Source: Qipengyuania sp. ABI-127-1 (GTDB lineage Bacteria; Pseudomonadota; Alphaproteobacteria; Sphingomonadales; Sphingomonadaceae). From it: 64,000 bases of DNA. The notes beneath the pieces were generated by a model, which was not told the DNA's origin, did not search any database, and worked only from the letters and a program-made list of their open reading frames with translations. The stretch is from positions 603,465-667,464 of the forward strand of contig JALJCR010000002.1 in the NCBI GenBank assembly GCA_022953095.1. The letters run 5' to 3'. Shown here in pieces: positions 44,058 to 52,817 of the stretch. How positions within the stretch are numbered: position 1 is the first letter of the stretch; every line of letters starts with the position of its first letter. Made by a program: the position numbers and the translations under genes.

Positions 44058-44614
44058 GCGTCGATCGCCTCCAGAATGCGTTGTGCGGTTTCAGAATGGG
44101 GTCCGTTATCGGTCACCAGATGGATCTGCGCCTCGGCATAGGCTGCGCCGCGCCTGTCCTTGAGGTCGGTCAGGATTTCGCGCGCATTGCCATTGCGCAG
44201 CAGGGGCCGATCATTGCGGCGGGATGTGCGCTCTACCAAGGTGTCGATATCGCAATCGAGCCAGACCGCGATGGCTTGATCGAGAATGAGTGCGCGTGTT
44301 TCCGGATCGACGAAAGCGCCGCCGCCGGTGGCAATCACGCCATGCGCCTCTTCCATCAGACGGGCGATGACCCGGCGTTCCCCGGAGCGGAAATAGGCTT
44401 CTCCGTGCGCTTCGAAAATTTCGCTTACCGTGCGGTCTGCAGCGCGTTCGATTTCGTCGTCGACATCGACGAAATCGGTCCCGAGCATGGCCGCCAGTCT
44501 GCGCCCGACAGTCGATTTTCCGACGCCCATCAGGCCGACAAGCACCAATGGGCGGTCGATCCGCGCGGCGATCTTGGCGATTTCGCCAGGCGTCAGGGCG
44601 GTTGTATCGGTCAT
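44048..44614 (-). CDS. aroK: Shikimate kinase
   Basis: AroK phosphorylates shikimate at the 3-hydroxyl. The 188-residue protein has the Walker A loop GLMGVGKSTVGRRLA, DVDDEIERAADRTVSEIFE with the shikimate-binding aspartate, FRSGERRVIARL, VIATGGGAFVD and RNDRPLLRN of the lid. I start at MTDTTALTPGEI (44614), as the open frame upstream reads through the neighbouring divergent gene. It is translated ahead of aroB with overlapping ends. Confidence 0.95.
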   Translation of the reverse strand: MTDTTALTPGEIAKIAARIDRPLVLVGLMGVGKSTVGRRLAAMLGTDFVDVDDEIERAADRTVSEIFEAHGEAYFRSGERRVIARLMEEAHGVIATGGGAFVDPETRALILDQAIAVWLDCDIDTLVERTSRRNDRPLLRNGNAREILTDLKDRRGAAYAEAQIHLVTDNGPHSETAQRILEAIDAWL

Positions 44615-44689
44615 TGCCGCCGTGCCTAGAACTGGGCTAGGGCGCGGGCAAGGTATCAGCACTTGGAGCGGGACGCGAAAAACTTGGCG

Positions 44690-44824
44690 ATGAGCGGCAA
44701 ACGGATCGGAGCTATCTTGGTGATGGTGTTCTTGGTGCTGTTGGTAGCTGCCCTGATCCATGGCGGCGAGGAGCCGCTGCACCCGATAGAGGAAGCGATC
44801 GAAGTGCCGGGGATCGGCCGGTGA
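44690..44824 (+). CDS. Small single-pass membrane protein (44 residues)
   Basis: The ORF encodes a basic start (MSGKRIG), one hydrophobic helix (AILVMVFLVLLVAALI) and an acidic tail (EEPLHPIEEAIEVPGIGR). A short RBS-like run lies upstream. Its stop codon overlaps the GTG start of the next gene (GTGA), which suggests translational coupling and a shared role with that exported protein. No family is recognised. Confidence 0.6.
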   Translation: MSGKRIGAILVMVFLVLLVAALIHGGEEPLHPIEEAIEVPGIGR

Positions 44825-46683
44825 AGACCGCGTGGCTTCTGGGCACGGCGGCCCTCGTCCTCACTTCGGCCATGGGTCTTGCCCAGGATGCTCCGGTCGA
44901 CCTGCTGCCCCCGGGATTCAACCAGCCTGCGCCTACCCCCACACCCACATCCACGCCAACGACACGGGCTACGCAACCTTCTGAATCCGGCCCGCCTGCC
45001 GCCGCCGAGACGCCCCGGCCGGGCGCGACGCAATCGGGCGAGATCGTTCAGCCCCTGCCGACACAAACGGCTCCGCCGCGCGCGAATCTGGACTTGTCGA
45101 ACCTGCCTACAGTCGAAGAGCTGGAGTCAATGTCGACCGACGAGCTCGACGAACTGCTTGGCCTGAAGCCTAAATTCGACATACCCGACGCGGCCCGCCG
45201 TTCGACCGAACGGGTCGGTATCATCGCATCAGGCGAGGGGGGGCTGACAGCCGGTTCGCTCGCCCGCCAGCCGGCTCCCTTGGTTCGGGCTATCCTCGCC
45301 GGGACCAATCGTCCCATGGTATCGCGCTGGGGGCATATTCTCCTGCGCCGAGCCCTGGCCAGCAGGCTGGAAGCTCCCACGGGAATGGACCCGGTCGAAT
45401 TCGCTAAGCTGCGGGTCGAGGTTCTCAATGCTCTGGGCGAGCATGTCGTCGCGCGGGCATTGGTTCAGGATGTCGACACGGCGGACTATTCTGCTGCGCT
45501 CGCCAATGCTGCCGTCAGGGCCTATATCGGCAGTGCCGATATCGTGGGTGCCTGCCCCGCCGTACGGTTGGTCGATACCGGGCGCGAGGATACCGAGTGG
45601 CAGATGCTGGCGGGTATCTGCAACGCCTTTGCGGGCGAAGAAACCCGCGCCCAGAACGATCTGCGCCGCTTGCTCAACCGAACCGAGGACGATCGCATCG
45701 ACGTGTTGCTGGCGCAGCGCTTTGCCGGTGCCGCCGGCCGGGGGCGGCGTGCGGTGACGATCGAGTGGGAGGATACCGGACCGATCACCCCGTGGAGATT
45801 CTCACTGGCTAATGCTCTGGGCGAGCCGGTCCCGTCGAACTTGCTCGAAGATGCGGGGCCGGACCTCCTCCGCATGGCGGCGCTGACCCCGGCGCTGTCT
45901 CCGGTCCAGCGCGCTCCGGCGGTCGATATTGCCGGGGCAAGCGGCATTCTCTCGGCTTCGGCGATGGTCGATCTCTACAGCCAGATTTTCGCTGAAGAGG
46001 GCGTGGAGGGCGATCCCGCGCTGACCGCCTCGCGGCTGCGCGAGGCCTATGTCGGCAGCGACCCCGTGCAGCGGCTGGCAGCGATCCGGGACATATGGTC
46101 AGGCGGAGGCGAGTTTTCCTATGGCCGCGTTGTTCTCACCGCCTATGCTGCGGCGCGCGTGCCGGTGCGGGCCGACTTCGCCGACGAGGCTGGAAATCTT
46201 ATCGCCTCGATGCTCGCGGCCGGGCTCGACGGCGATGCCATGCGCTGGTCGGGCGAAGTCGAACAGGGAAGCCTTGGCTGGGCCTTGCTCGCTCTCGCCG
46301 ATCCTAACCGGAGCACTCGGGTAACCGACGGCCAGCTCGACAGCTTCGTCGATGACGATGATTCGTCAGGGCAGCAAAAGTCGCGCATGCTGCTGGCAGG
46401 ACTGGCCGGTCTTGATCGGATCGACGATGCGGAGATCGGCGAATACAGCGATCGCCTCGGCATCGATCTGTCTGCCCCGACACGCTGGACCCGGATGATC
46501 GAGGGCGCGGCTGCAGTCGACAATCCCGCTCTGGTAGCGATGCTGGCGGGGCTGGGAATGCAGGGGTCCGGATGGGAACAGATGACCGCTCGCCATCTGT
46601 TCCACATCGTGGCGGCGCTGCGACGGGTGGGGCTCGATGCCGAAGCCCGCATGATCGCCGCGGAGGCGGTCGCCCGCGCCTGA
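44821..46683 (+). CDS. Large exported protein of unknown function
   Basis: This 620-residue protein starts with a signal peptide (TAWLLGTAALVLTSAMGLAQ), followed by a Pro/Thr-rich linker to about residue 85, a short acidic helix (PTVEELESMSTDELDELLGL) and a long, mostly helical, alanine/leucine-rich body without cysteine patterns or catalytic motifs I recognise. The body resembles a helical-repeat (TPR-like) solenoid. The GTG start overlaps the stop of the 44-residue membrane protein, and xerD follows 1 bp after its end, so the three form one unit. Function unknown; it probably works in the periplasm. Confidence 0.75.
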   Translation: MKTAWLLGTAALVLTSAMGLAQDAPVDLLPPGFNQPAPTPTPTSTPTTRATQPSESGPPAAAETPRPGATQSGEIVQPLPTQTAPPRANLDLSNLPTVEELESMSTDELDELLGLKPKFDIPDAARRSTERVGIIASGEGGLTAGSLARQPAPLVRAILAGTNRPMVSRWGHILLRRALASRLEAPTGMDPVEFAKLRVEVLNALGEHVVARALVQDVDTADYSAALANAAVRAYIGSADIVGACPAVRLVDTGREDTEWQMLAGICNAFAGEETRAQNDLRRLLNRTEDDRIDVLLAQRFAGAAGRGRRAVTIEWEDTGPITPWRFSLANALGEPVPSNLLEDAGPDLLRMAALTPALSPVQRAPAVDIAGASGILSASAMVDLYSQIFAEEGVEGDPALTASRLREAYVGSDPVQRLAAIRDIWSGGGEFSYGRVVLTAYAAARVPVRADFADEAGNLIASMLAAGLDGDAMRWSGEVEQGSLGWALLALADPNRSTRVTDGQLDSFVDDDDSSGQQKSRMLLAGLAGLDRIDDAEIGEYSDRLGIDLSAPTRWTRMIEGAAAVDNPALVAMLAGLGMQGSGWEQMTARHLFHIVAALRRVGLDAEARMIAAEAVARA

Positions 46684-46684
46684 C

Positions 46685-47575
46685 GTGAGCGCGCCGGGAT
46701 CATCGACAGACGATTTCCTCGCCATGCTCGCCGCCGAGCGAGGCGCGGCGCGCAACACTATCCTTGCCTACGGGCGGGATCTCGAACAGGCCGAGGCGCT
46801 GATCGGTGAAACGCTCGATGCCGCAACGCCCGCGCAACTGGCCAGGCTCGGCCAAGGTTGGTCTTCGCTTGCCCCGGCCACGCTCGCGCGGAAGGTGTCG
46901 GCTTTGCGGCAGTTTTTCGGCTTTCTCGTCGACGAAGGTCTGCGCGAGGACGATCCCACCCATGCCCTTCCTCGTCCGACAGCGCGCCGCCCGCTACCGA
47001 AAATTCTTTCGCATGACCAAGTGGAGGCCCTTTTCGCTACGGCGGAGGAAGAGGCGGTGGCAGGCACGCCTACCGCTGTCCGCCTGCTGACTCTTATCGA
47101 AATGCTCTACGGGTCGGGTCTGCGCGCGACGGAGCTGGTGTCGTTGCCGGTTTCCGCGGTGCCGCGCGATGCGCCGTTCATGACGGTCATGGGGAAAGGG
47201 GGGCAGGCCAGGCTGGTGCCCGTCAGTCGCCGTGCCGGTGCGGTTCTGAGCCGGTGGTTGCCGCTTCGCGATCCGGATTCGCCGTGGCTGTTCCCGTCGC
47301 GGGGTGGCCATCTTTCGCGTGTGCGGCTGTTCCAGCTCCTCAAGGATCTGGCCGTTCGCGCCGACTTGCCGCCCGAAAAGGTGAGCCCGCATGTCTTGCG
47401 ACATGCTTTCGCGACGCATCTGCTCGAAGGCGGGGCGGACCTTCGCGCTTTGCAGACGCTGCTTGGACATGCGGATATCTCGACGACCCAGATATACACT
47501 CATCTCGATGCGGCGCGATTGGTAAAGCTGGTGAACGAGCGGCATCCGCTTGCGCGCGCGCCATCTTCGGACTAG
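46685..47575 (+). CDS. xerD: Tyrosine recombinase XerD
   Basis: XerD, with XerC, resolves chromosome dimers at dif. The 296-residue protein has the SAM-like N-terminal domain (RNTILAYGRDLEQAE, KVSALRQFFGFLVDEGLR) and the catalytic domain with R147 in LYGSGLRATEL, the beta-hairpin lysine in MGKGGQAR, SPHVLRHAFATHLLEGGADL, LLGHADISTTQIYTH and the nucleophile Y271. All catalytic residues are present. The GTG start lies 1 bp after the previous stop, and accA follows by 9 bp. Confidence 0.93.
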   Translation: MSAPGSSTDDFLAMLAAERGAARNTILAYGRDLEQAEALIGETLDAATPAQLARLGQGWSSLAPATLARKVSALRQFFGFLVDEGLREDDPTHALPRPTARRPLPKILSHDQVEALFATAEEEAVAGTPTAVRLLTLIEMLYGSGLRATELVSLPVSAVPRDAPFMTVMGKGGQARLVPVSRRAGAVLSRWLPLRDPDSPWLFPSRGGHLSRVRLFQLLKDLAVRADLPPEKVSPHVLRHAFATHLLEGGADLRALQTLLGHADISTTQIYTHLDAARLVKLVNERHPLARAPSSD

Positions 47576-47584
47576 CGCGAACCC

Positions 47585-48529
47585 ATGATTTCCTATCTCG
47601 AATTCGAGAAGCCGGTTGCCGAGCTCGAAAAGCGCATCGCCGAACTGCGCAGTGCCTCGGAAGGCGACGATGTCGATATTTCCAACGAACTTCAACGGCT
47701 CGAACTGAAAAGCGCCAATCTGCTCGCGAGCACTTACGAGTCGCTCAGTCCGTGGCAGAAAACGCAGGTCGCGCGGCATCCTTCGCGCCCGCATTTTCGC
47801 GACTACGTCGAGCACGCGTTCGAGGAGTTCGTGCCGCTGGGCGGTGATCGCTGTTATGGCGACGATGAAGCGATTCTCGGCGGTTTCGCCAGGCTGAATG
47901 GGCGCAAGGTCGTGCTGATCGGCCACGAAAAGGGAAACGACACCGCCAGCCGGATCCGCCACAATTTCGGCATGGGCAAGCCAGAAGGGTATCGCAAGGC
48001 GATTCGCCTGATGGAATTGGCGGGACGATTTGGTCTGCCGGTGGTGACGCTGGTGGATACGTCCGGGGCCTTTCCCGGCATCGAGGCCGAGGAAAGAGGT
48101 CAGGCCGAAGCGATCGCCCGGTCCACCGAGGCCTGTCTTGCGCTTCCGGTCCCCATGGTCGCCGCGATTGTCGGTGAAGGGGGCTCCGGCGGCGCCGTCG
48201 CGCTGGCCAGTGCCGAGCGGGTGCTGATGATGGAGCATGCCGTTTATTCGGTCATTTCGCCCGAAGGGTGTGCCTCGATCCTCTGGCGCACGGCGGAGCG
48301 GGCACCGGATGCGGCGGAAGCGATGAAGGTCACCGCGCAGGATCTCGAGAGTCTCGGAGTGATCGATCGCATCGTGCCTGAGCCTGTCGGGGGTGCGCAT
48401 CGCGATCCGCGCCTCGCCGCCACGTCGCTGGGATCGGCCATCGGCGAGGAACTCGACGAGCTTAGCCGGTTCCCGTCCAACGATCTCAGGCGCATGCGCG
48501 AAGAACGCTTTCTCACCCTGGCTGGCTGA
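47585..48529 (+). CDS. accA: Acetyl-CoA carboxylase carboxyltransferase subunit alpha
   Basis: AccA with AccD transfers carboxyl from biotin-AccB to acetyl-CoA, giving malonyl-CoA for fatty acid synthesis. The 314-residue protein has the helical start (YLEFEKPVAELEKRIAEL), RHPSRPHFRDYVEHAFEEF, IGHEKGNDTASRIRHNFGM, VTLVDTSGAFPGIEAEERGQ, GEGGSGGAVALASAERVLM and SVISPEGCASILWR. Complete and typical. Confidence 0.96.
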   Translation: MISYLEFEKPVAELEKRIAELRSASEGDDVDISNELQRLELKSANLLASTYESLSPWQKTQVARHPSRPHFRDYVEHAFEEFVPLGGDRCYGDDEAILGGFARLNGRKVVLIGHEKGNDTASRIRHNFGMGKPEGYRKAIRLMELAGRFGLPVVTLVDTSGAFPGIEAEERGQAEAIARSTEACLALPVPMVAAIVGEGGSGGAVALASAERVLMMEHAVYSVISPEGCASILWRTAERAPDAAEAMKVTAQDLESLGVIDRIVPEPVGGAHRDPRLAATSLGSAIGEELDELSRFPSNDLRRMREERFLTLAG

Positions 48530-48654
48530 CACAAAGCGCCGGGGCGCGGGAACCACGCGCGCCTGCTCCGGTTCTTCCTACCGTACACGAACACAGCCGT
48601 GCGGGTCGCAATGGACGGCTCGCGCGTGCTTGCAGAGATCGGGGAGAACCGTTC

Positions 48655-50133
48655 ATGTCGCGCATCAAACTCGCCGCCGCCACTTCCGTCGCCGCGCTTT
48701 CGCTTGGCCTATCCGCTTGTATGGGCGGCGGGGACATTCCCAGCGCATCCACACCGATTACGCAAAGCGAAGCGCAGATGGGGGCTAAGGCCCATCCACA
48801 ACTGCTCGACGAATTCGGCGGTGCGATGAGCGGTTCGCATGCCCAATATGTCGCGCAGGTCGGCAAGAACATCGCCGTGCAGTCCGGGCTCGGGAACGCC
48901 CGCGAATCGTTTACCGTCTCGCTGCTCAACAGCCCGGTAAACAATGCTTTCGCCATCCCTGGGGGCTACATTTACACCACGCGTCAGCTGGTTGCGCTGA
49001 TGAATAACGAAGCCGAGCTGGCCGGGGTGCTGGGGCACGAGGTCGGCCATGTCGCTGCCCGCCATTCGCAGCGTCGCCAGGCTGCGGCCCAGCGTAATAC
49101 GTTGCTTGGTGCCGCCGGAGCGATCCTGTCCGGACTTCTGCTGGGCAATAGCGGGTTGGGGCAGCAGCTCGGTCAGGCGGCCCTTCAGGGGTCGCAGCTC
49201 CTGACGCTGAAATTCTCGCGGAGTCAGGAGCTCGAGGCTGACGAGCTGGGTATCCGCTATCTGAATCAGGCCGGATACGACCCGAGGGCCATGGGAACCG
49301 TGCTTCGCAGCCTGGCTTTGCAGAATGCTCTCGACGCGCGTGTTCAGGGCCGTGACAATGCGCGGCTCCCCGAATGGGCGTCCACACATCCCGACCCCGC
49401 CAGTCGCGTGCAGACTGCGTTGTCCAAAGCCCAGGCGACCGGTGGTGCGGGTGGGATCACCAATCGCGACACATTCCTGTCGCGGATCGATGGACTGACC
49501 TATGGCGACGATCCGTCGCAAGGCGTCGTCGAGGGGCGCCAGTTCATCCATCCCGATTTGCGGCTCGCTTTCACCGCGCCGCAGGGCTTTTACATGATGA
49601 ACGGCACGCGTGCGGTATCGATCAATGGCCAGAGCGGGCAGGCGCAGTTTACCCTCGCACCCTACAACAACAATCTCGACAGCTATGTCACCAGCGTATT
49701 TGCGGGGCTGAGCAAGCAGCAGCAGGTTCGACCGCAATCGATCCAGAAAACGAGCGTGAATGGCCTGCCGGCCGCGTATGGCACTGCGCGGGTCAATTCG
49801 AACAACGGTCAGGTTGATGTCACGGTTTTCGCTTACGAGTTTTCCAATGATCGGGCCTACCACTTCCTCGCCATTACTCCGGCGGGACGGGCATCCACGT
49901 TCAACCAGATGTTCTCTTCGATGCGGCGGATCGATGCGCGAACTGCGGCCAATGTCATACCGCGCGTGATCGACGTGGTGACGGTGCAGAGCGGTGACAC
50001 GGTTCAATCGCTCGCACGGCGGATGGCTTACAGCGACAGCCAGGTGGAGCGCTTCCGCGTCCTGAACGGATTGACCTCGAACGAGAATGTTCGGCCGGGT
50101 CAGAAGGTAAAAATCGTCGTCCGGGGCCGATAA
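48655..50133 (+). CDS. M48-family metalloprotease with LysM domain (lipoprotein)
   Basis: This 492-residue protein is probably a periplasmic quality-control protease like BepA/YfgC. A lipoprotein signal ends LSLGLSAC near residue 22. The M48 domain has the zinc motif HEVGH at about residues 128-132 and the third ligand in RSQELEADELGIRY. A middle domain follows (FIHPDLRLAFTAPQGFYMMN), and a C-terminal LysM-like segment (VVTVQSGDTVQSLARRMAY ... NVRPGQKVKIVV) could hold it to peptidoglycan. Single gene with its own terminator-sized gap downstream. Confidence 0.92.
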   Translation: MSRIKLAAATSVAALSLGLSACMGGGDIPSASTPITQSEAQMGAKAHPQLLDEFGGAMSGSHAQYVAQVGKNIAVQSGLGNARESFTVSLLNSPVNNAFAIPGGYIYTTRQLVALMNNEAELAGVLGHEVGHVAARHSQRRQAAAQRNTLLGAAGAILSGLLLGNSGLGQQLGQAALQGSQLLTLKFSRSQELEADELGIRYLNQAGYDPRAMGTVLRSLALQNALDARVQGRDNARLPEWASTHPDPASRVQTALSKAQATGGAGGITNRDTFLSRIDGLTYGDDPSQGVVEGRQFIHPDLRLAFTAPQGFYMMNGTRAVSINGQSGQAQFTLAPYNNNLDSYVTSVFAGLSKQQQVRPQSIQKTSVNGLPAAYGTARVNSNNGQVDVTVFAYEFSNDRAYHFLAITPAGRASTFNQMFSSMRRIDARTAANVIPRVIDVVTVQSGDTVQSLARRMAYSDSQVERFRVLNGLTSNENVRPGQKVKIVVRGR

Positions 50134-50155
50134 GACCGGACGATCGCATCATGCA

Positions 50156-50187
50156 CGAAAAAGGGCGGCGGGTAGAACCCGCCGCCC
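50156..50187 (-). terminator. Rho-independent terminator of the first flp gene
   Basis: A perfect 11-bp stem (GGGCGGCGGGT with ACCCGCCGCCC, loop AGA) lies at 50163-50187. On the minus strand it is followed by TTTTTCG, so it terminates flp transcription. The hairpin also lies 30 bp beyond the M48 gene, but no T-run follows on the plus strand. Confidence 0.8.
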
Positions 50188-50209
50188 CGATTGTTCGATC
50201 AGCCTGAAA

Positions 50210-50383
50210 TTAGGCGTTCGCTTTGCTCATCGTGGTCGAGACCTTGTTGAAGGTCGTGCTCAGCTCGCCGCCGAGGCTCTGCATCGCGGTGATCGCGGCA
50301 ACGGCGATCAGCGCGGCAATGAGACCATATTCAATGGCGGTTGCACCTTCTTCGTCGCGGCGCAGCTTGCGGAAAAACTTCAT
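50210..50383 (-). CDS. flp: Flp-family type IVb pilin
   Basis: This 57-residue pilin precursor has the short basic leader MKFFRKLRRDEEG, the cleavage-site region GATAIEYGLIAALIAVA with the conserved glutamate and tyrosine, and a polar tail ending KANA. Flp pilins are the main subunits of Tad pili. The GGAGACGAC stretch precedes the ATG. No tad or cpa genes are in the window; a second pilin lies 123 bp upstream on the same strand. Confidence 0.92.
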   Translation of the reverse strand: MKFFRKLRRDEEGATAIEYGLIAALIAVAAITAMQSLGGELSTTFNKVSTTMSKANA

Positions 50384-50506
50384 GTGTCGTCTCCTGGTTC
50401 AGTCTTCGTACCCGGCTCGTCCCATAAATGCGGTTCGAGCAATTTCGCTTTCTGCACGGAAGAGATTGAAAAACTCCTAATCCCCATGGCCATGCCGATT
50501 GCCTCG

Positions 50507-50686
50507 TTAGATGCCTATCGCCGCAACCACCGCGGTTTCGACTTTCGACCACATGGCGATTGCCGAAGCACCAAATGATTGGATCGCACCAACCATGGCG
50601 AGAAAGATCAGAGCGAGGATCAGCCCGTATTCGACGGCAGTGGCACCGCGTGTGTCACGTCCCAGTTTGTGCAGGAAATTGACCAT
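50507..50686 (-). CDS. Second Flp-family type IVb pilin
   Basis: This 59-residue pilin starts MVNFLHKLGRDTRG and has GATAVEYGLILALIFLAMVG, again with glutamate and tyrosine in the pilin pattern, and a tail ending AAIGI. It is shorter in its polar part and more hydrophobic than its neighbour. I start at 50686; the frame continues upstream but that part lies across the divergent mutT promoter side. Two unlike Flp copies side by side suggest a major and a minor pilin. Confidence 0.85.
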   Translation of the reverse strand: MVNFLHKLGRDTRGATAVEYGLILALIFLAMVGAIQSFGASAIAMWSKVETAVVAAIGI

Positions 50687-50774
50687 TCGCGTTGCCCCAA
50701 TCGCCACTTGTCCAAGCTGACGGTAGGGGAGTACGGCCAAGCCAGTTAAAAAAGCGTTGAGAAGGCCTGCGATA

Positions 50775-51191
50775 TTGGAAAAAATCCCGACATGGACCTG
50801 CGTCGTCGCCTTGGCCCTGTTCGACGGTCGGGGGCACTGGCTGATGCAGCGGAGACCCGACGACAAGCATCATGGCGGCCTGTGGGAATTTCCCGGCGGC
50901 AAGGTCGAAACGGGCGAAAAACCGCGAGATGCGCTGGTGCGCGAGATCGACGAGGAACTCGGCATTGCAATTCGGAAAGGCGATCTCATGCCCGTTGCCT
51001 TCGCGGAGGAAGCCGCAGTTGAGGGTCGTCCGCCGATTGTCATAATGCTTTACAGATCGCTGTATGACGGCAGCCCGCTATGCGCTCGGGAAGGCGGCGA
51101 ACTCGGCTGGTTCGACCCACAGGGGGTTGCGCGACTGGACAAACCGCCATTGGATATCTCGCTGACGACGCAGTTGTTCGAAAAACTGTGA
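50775..51191 (+). CDS. mutT: MutT-type NUDIX hydrolase (8-oxo-dGTP diphosphatase)
   Basis: MutT removes oxidised guanine nucleotides from the pool. The protein of about 138 residues has PTWTCVVALALFDGRGHWLM, HHGGLWEFPGGKVETGEKP and the complete Nudix box GKVETGEKPRDALVREIDEE followed by LGI. The start is uncertain: TTG at 50775 has AGAAGG 9 nt upstream, while another in-frame TTG at 50757 would add six residues; there is no in-frame ATG. It is divergent from the second flp gene. Confidence 0.88.
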   Translation: MEKIPTWTCVVALALFDGRGHWLMQRRPDDKHHGGLWEFPGGKVETGEKPRDALVREIDEELGIAIRKGDLMPVAFAEEAAVEGRPPIVIMLYRSLYDGSPLCAREGGELGWFDPQGVARLDKPPLDISLTTQLFEKL

Positions 51192-51241
51192 TTTAGGGAT
51201 TGCCAAGACGCAGGCGCCTGCCTATTTGGCGCCCTCCAAGC

Positions 51242-51318
51242 GCGCCCGTAGCTCAGCTGGATAGAGCACCAGACTACGAATCTGGGGGCCGGAGGTTCGA
51301 ATCCTTCCGGGCGCGCCA
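51242..51318 (+). tRNA. tRNA-Arg (ACG anticodon)
   Basis: The acceptor GCGCCCG pairs with CGGGCGC, the D-arm is GCTC/GAGC, the anticodon loop CTACGAA gives anticodon ACG, and the T-arm holds TTCGAAT. The gene encodes CCA and is 77 nt long. It lies just beyond the end of the virB operon, which points towards it. Confidence 0.96.
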
Positions 51319-51474
51319 ATTTTCCATGGAAGTGATACCACAGGTGCGCAATGGCGCTGGGTGGACTTACCTCTAGGCCCAGACTGATTATTGGGCCGTT
51401 GCCGCAGTGGCCCCGTAGACGATCAAGCGAATTGGTGCGATTATGAGGTACTCCCTCAATCACCGAACTCGTGG

Positions 51475-51828
51475 TCAATCCCGGCGCAGCGAAGCTCCGG
51501 CATAGGGATCGTAGTCGGCCGACGGCAGTGGTTCTCGCGCCTCTTTCGGGATGAATATTATGGGCTCGGGGGCGGCAGGCGAGGCCGACTGCCATGCGCC
51601 GGCAAGGCCTGCGGCGATCACGGGTGCTCCGAGCAGGACAAAACAGCCGAGGATAACGCGCATGCCCTGCCGGAGGGGCATTTGACCCATCAACATAAAC
51701 AGGCCGACAAGGCTGACGGCAAGGATGGACAGTCCGGTCGCCAGGCTGCCAAGCAGAAGATCGTTTATCCACCCGATGGCTCCGGCAAGAGCGGTTTCGG
51801 ATCCGGGAGGCGCGACGGGTCCGTTCAT
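51475..51828 (-). CDS. virB2: VirB2/TrbC-like T4SS pilin
   Basis: This 117-residue protein has two hydrophobic helices (LLLGSLATGLSILAVSLVGL and GMRVILGCFVLLGAPVIAAG) with a short basic loop between them (MPLRQ), the hairpin layout of VirB2/TrbC pilin subunits. A proline-rich tail follows. It overlaps virB11 by ATGA and is the last gene of the operon, an unusual position because virB2 usually precedes virB3. A cleavable leader is not obvious, so processing may differ. Confidence 0.75.
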   Translation of the reverse strand: MNGPVAPPGSETALAGAIGWINDLLLGSLATGLSILAVSLVGLFMLMGQMPLRQGMRVILGCFVLLGAPVIAAGLAGAWQSASPAAPEPIIFIPKEAREPLPSADYDPYAGASLRRD

Positions 51829-52817
51829 TCGGCCACCATCACTTGCGACACGCGGCGTTGGCCGTGGCGCCGCTCGAGCTGGACGAAGACATCGATGCTT
51901 TCGCGCACATAATGGCGAACGTCGTCGCGCGACAGGCGCGAGCCGGTCTGGAGGACCAGCAGGGCAAGCTGCTCGATCGCCCTCTGCGGTGTATCGGCAT
52001 GGATTGTCGTCATCGAGCCGGGATGGCCGGTATTGACCGCACGCAGGAAAGTGAAGGCTTCAGCCCCGCGCAATTCGCCGAGGATGATCCGGTCGGGACG
52101 CATGCGCAGCGCGGCGATCAGGAGGTCTTCGGCGCTGACATCCGCCTCGGCTAACGTTCCGCGGGCGGCGATCAGGCCCACTGCATTGGGGTGCTCGATC
52201 CGCAGTTCCTCGGTGTCCTCGATGGTCAGCAGGCGTTCGTCGCGCGGGATTTCTGCAATAAGCGCATTGAGGAAGGTCGTCTTGCCGCTCGAGGTGCCCC
52301 CGGAGACGATGATGCTGCGCCGTGCACGCACCGCTCCGGCAAGAATGTCCGCCGCTTCGCTTTCGCCAACCATATGCCAGACGCGCTCGCGATCGATGGC
52401 CGCCGCGCCGTTAGCAAGTCCGGCAAAAGCATCGCTGTCGCGCCAGTCGGTAAGCGAGAAGCTCGCCTTCACGTGCCGCCTGATCGCCAGAACGTGCCCG
52501 GCGCGCGTCGCGGGCGGAGCAATCACCTGGACGCGTGAGCCATCGGGAAGCGATGCGGCAAGCAGCGGCGCGGCGCGGCTGATCCCTTGCGAGGCATGTG
52601 CGGCGATCTGGCGCGCGAGCCGTGCTAGTAGCTGTTCGGTGAGAGCGGGATCCTCGTGGGACTCGATCCCGCCTCCCAGGCTCTCGGTCCAGATCTCGCC
52701 GGGCTGGTTCACATAGATATCGGTGATGTCCGCGCGGCCGAGCCATGGGGCAAGCGGAGCCAGGAAACTGTCGAGGTAGAAGCCCCGGGTCTCGGCAGGT
52801 GCGCTGACCTCTATCAC
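51825..52817 (-). CDS. virB11: VirB11 secretion ATPase
   Basis: This 330-residue hexameric ATPase powers pilus assembly and substrate transfer at the cytoplasmic base of the T4SS. It has the N-terminal domain (DITDIYVNQPGEIWTE), the Walker A loop GGTSSGKTTFLNAL at about residues 172-180, the Asp box RLLTIEDTEELRI, Walker B LRMRPDRIILGELRGAEA, and the His box TGHPGSMTTIHAD. Complete, overlapping virB10 and virB2 by ATGA. Confidence 0.94.
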   Translation of the reverse strand: MIEVSAPAETRGFYLDSFLAPLAPWLGRADITDIYVNQPGEIWTESLGGGIESHEDPALTEQLLARLARQIAAHASQGISRAAPLLAASLPDGSRVQVIAPPATRAGHVLAIRRHVKASFSLTDWRDSDAFAGLANGAAAIDRERVWHMVGESEAADILAGAVRARRSIIVSGGTSSGKTTFLNALIAEIPRDERLLTIEDTEELRIEHPNAVGLIAARGTLAEADVSAEDLLIAALRMRPDRIILGELRGAEAFTFLRAVNTGHPGSMTTIHADTPQRAIEQLALLVLQTGSRLSRDDVRHYVRESIDVFVQLERRHGQRRVSQVMVAE

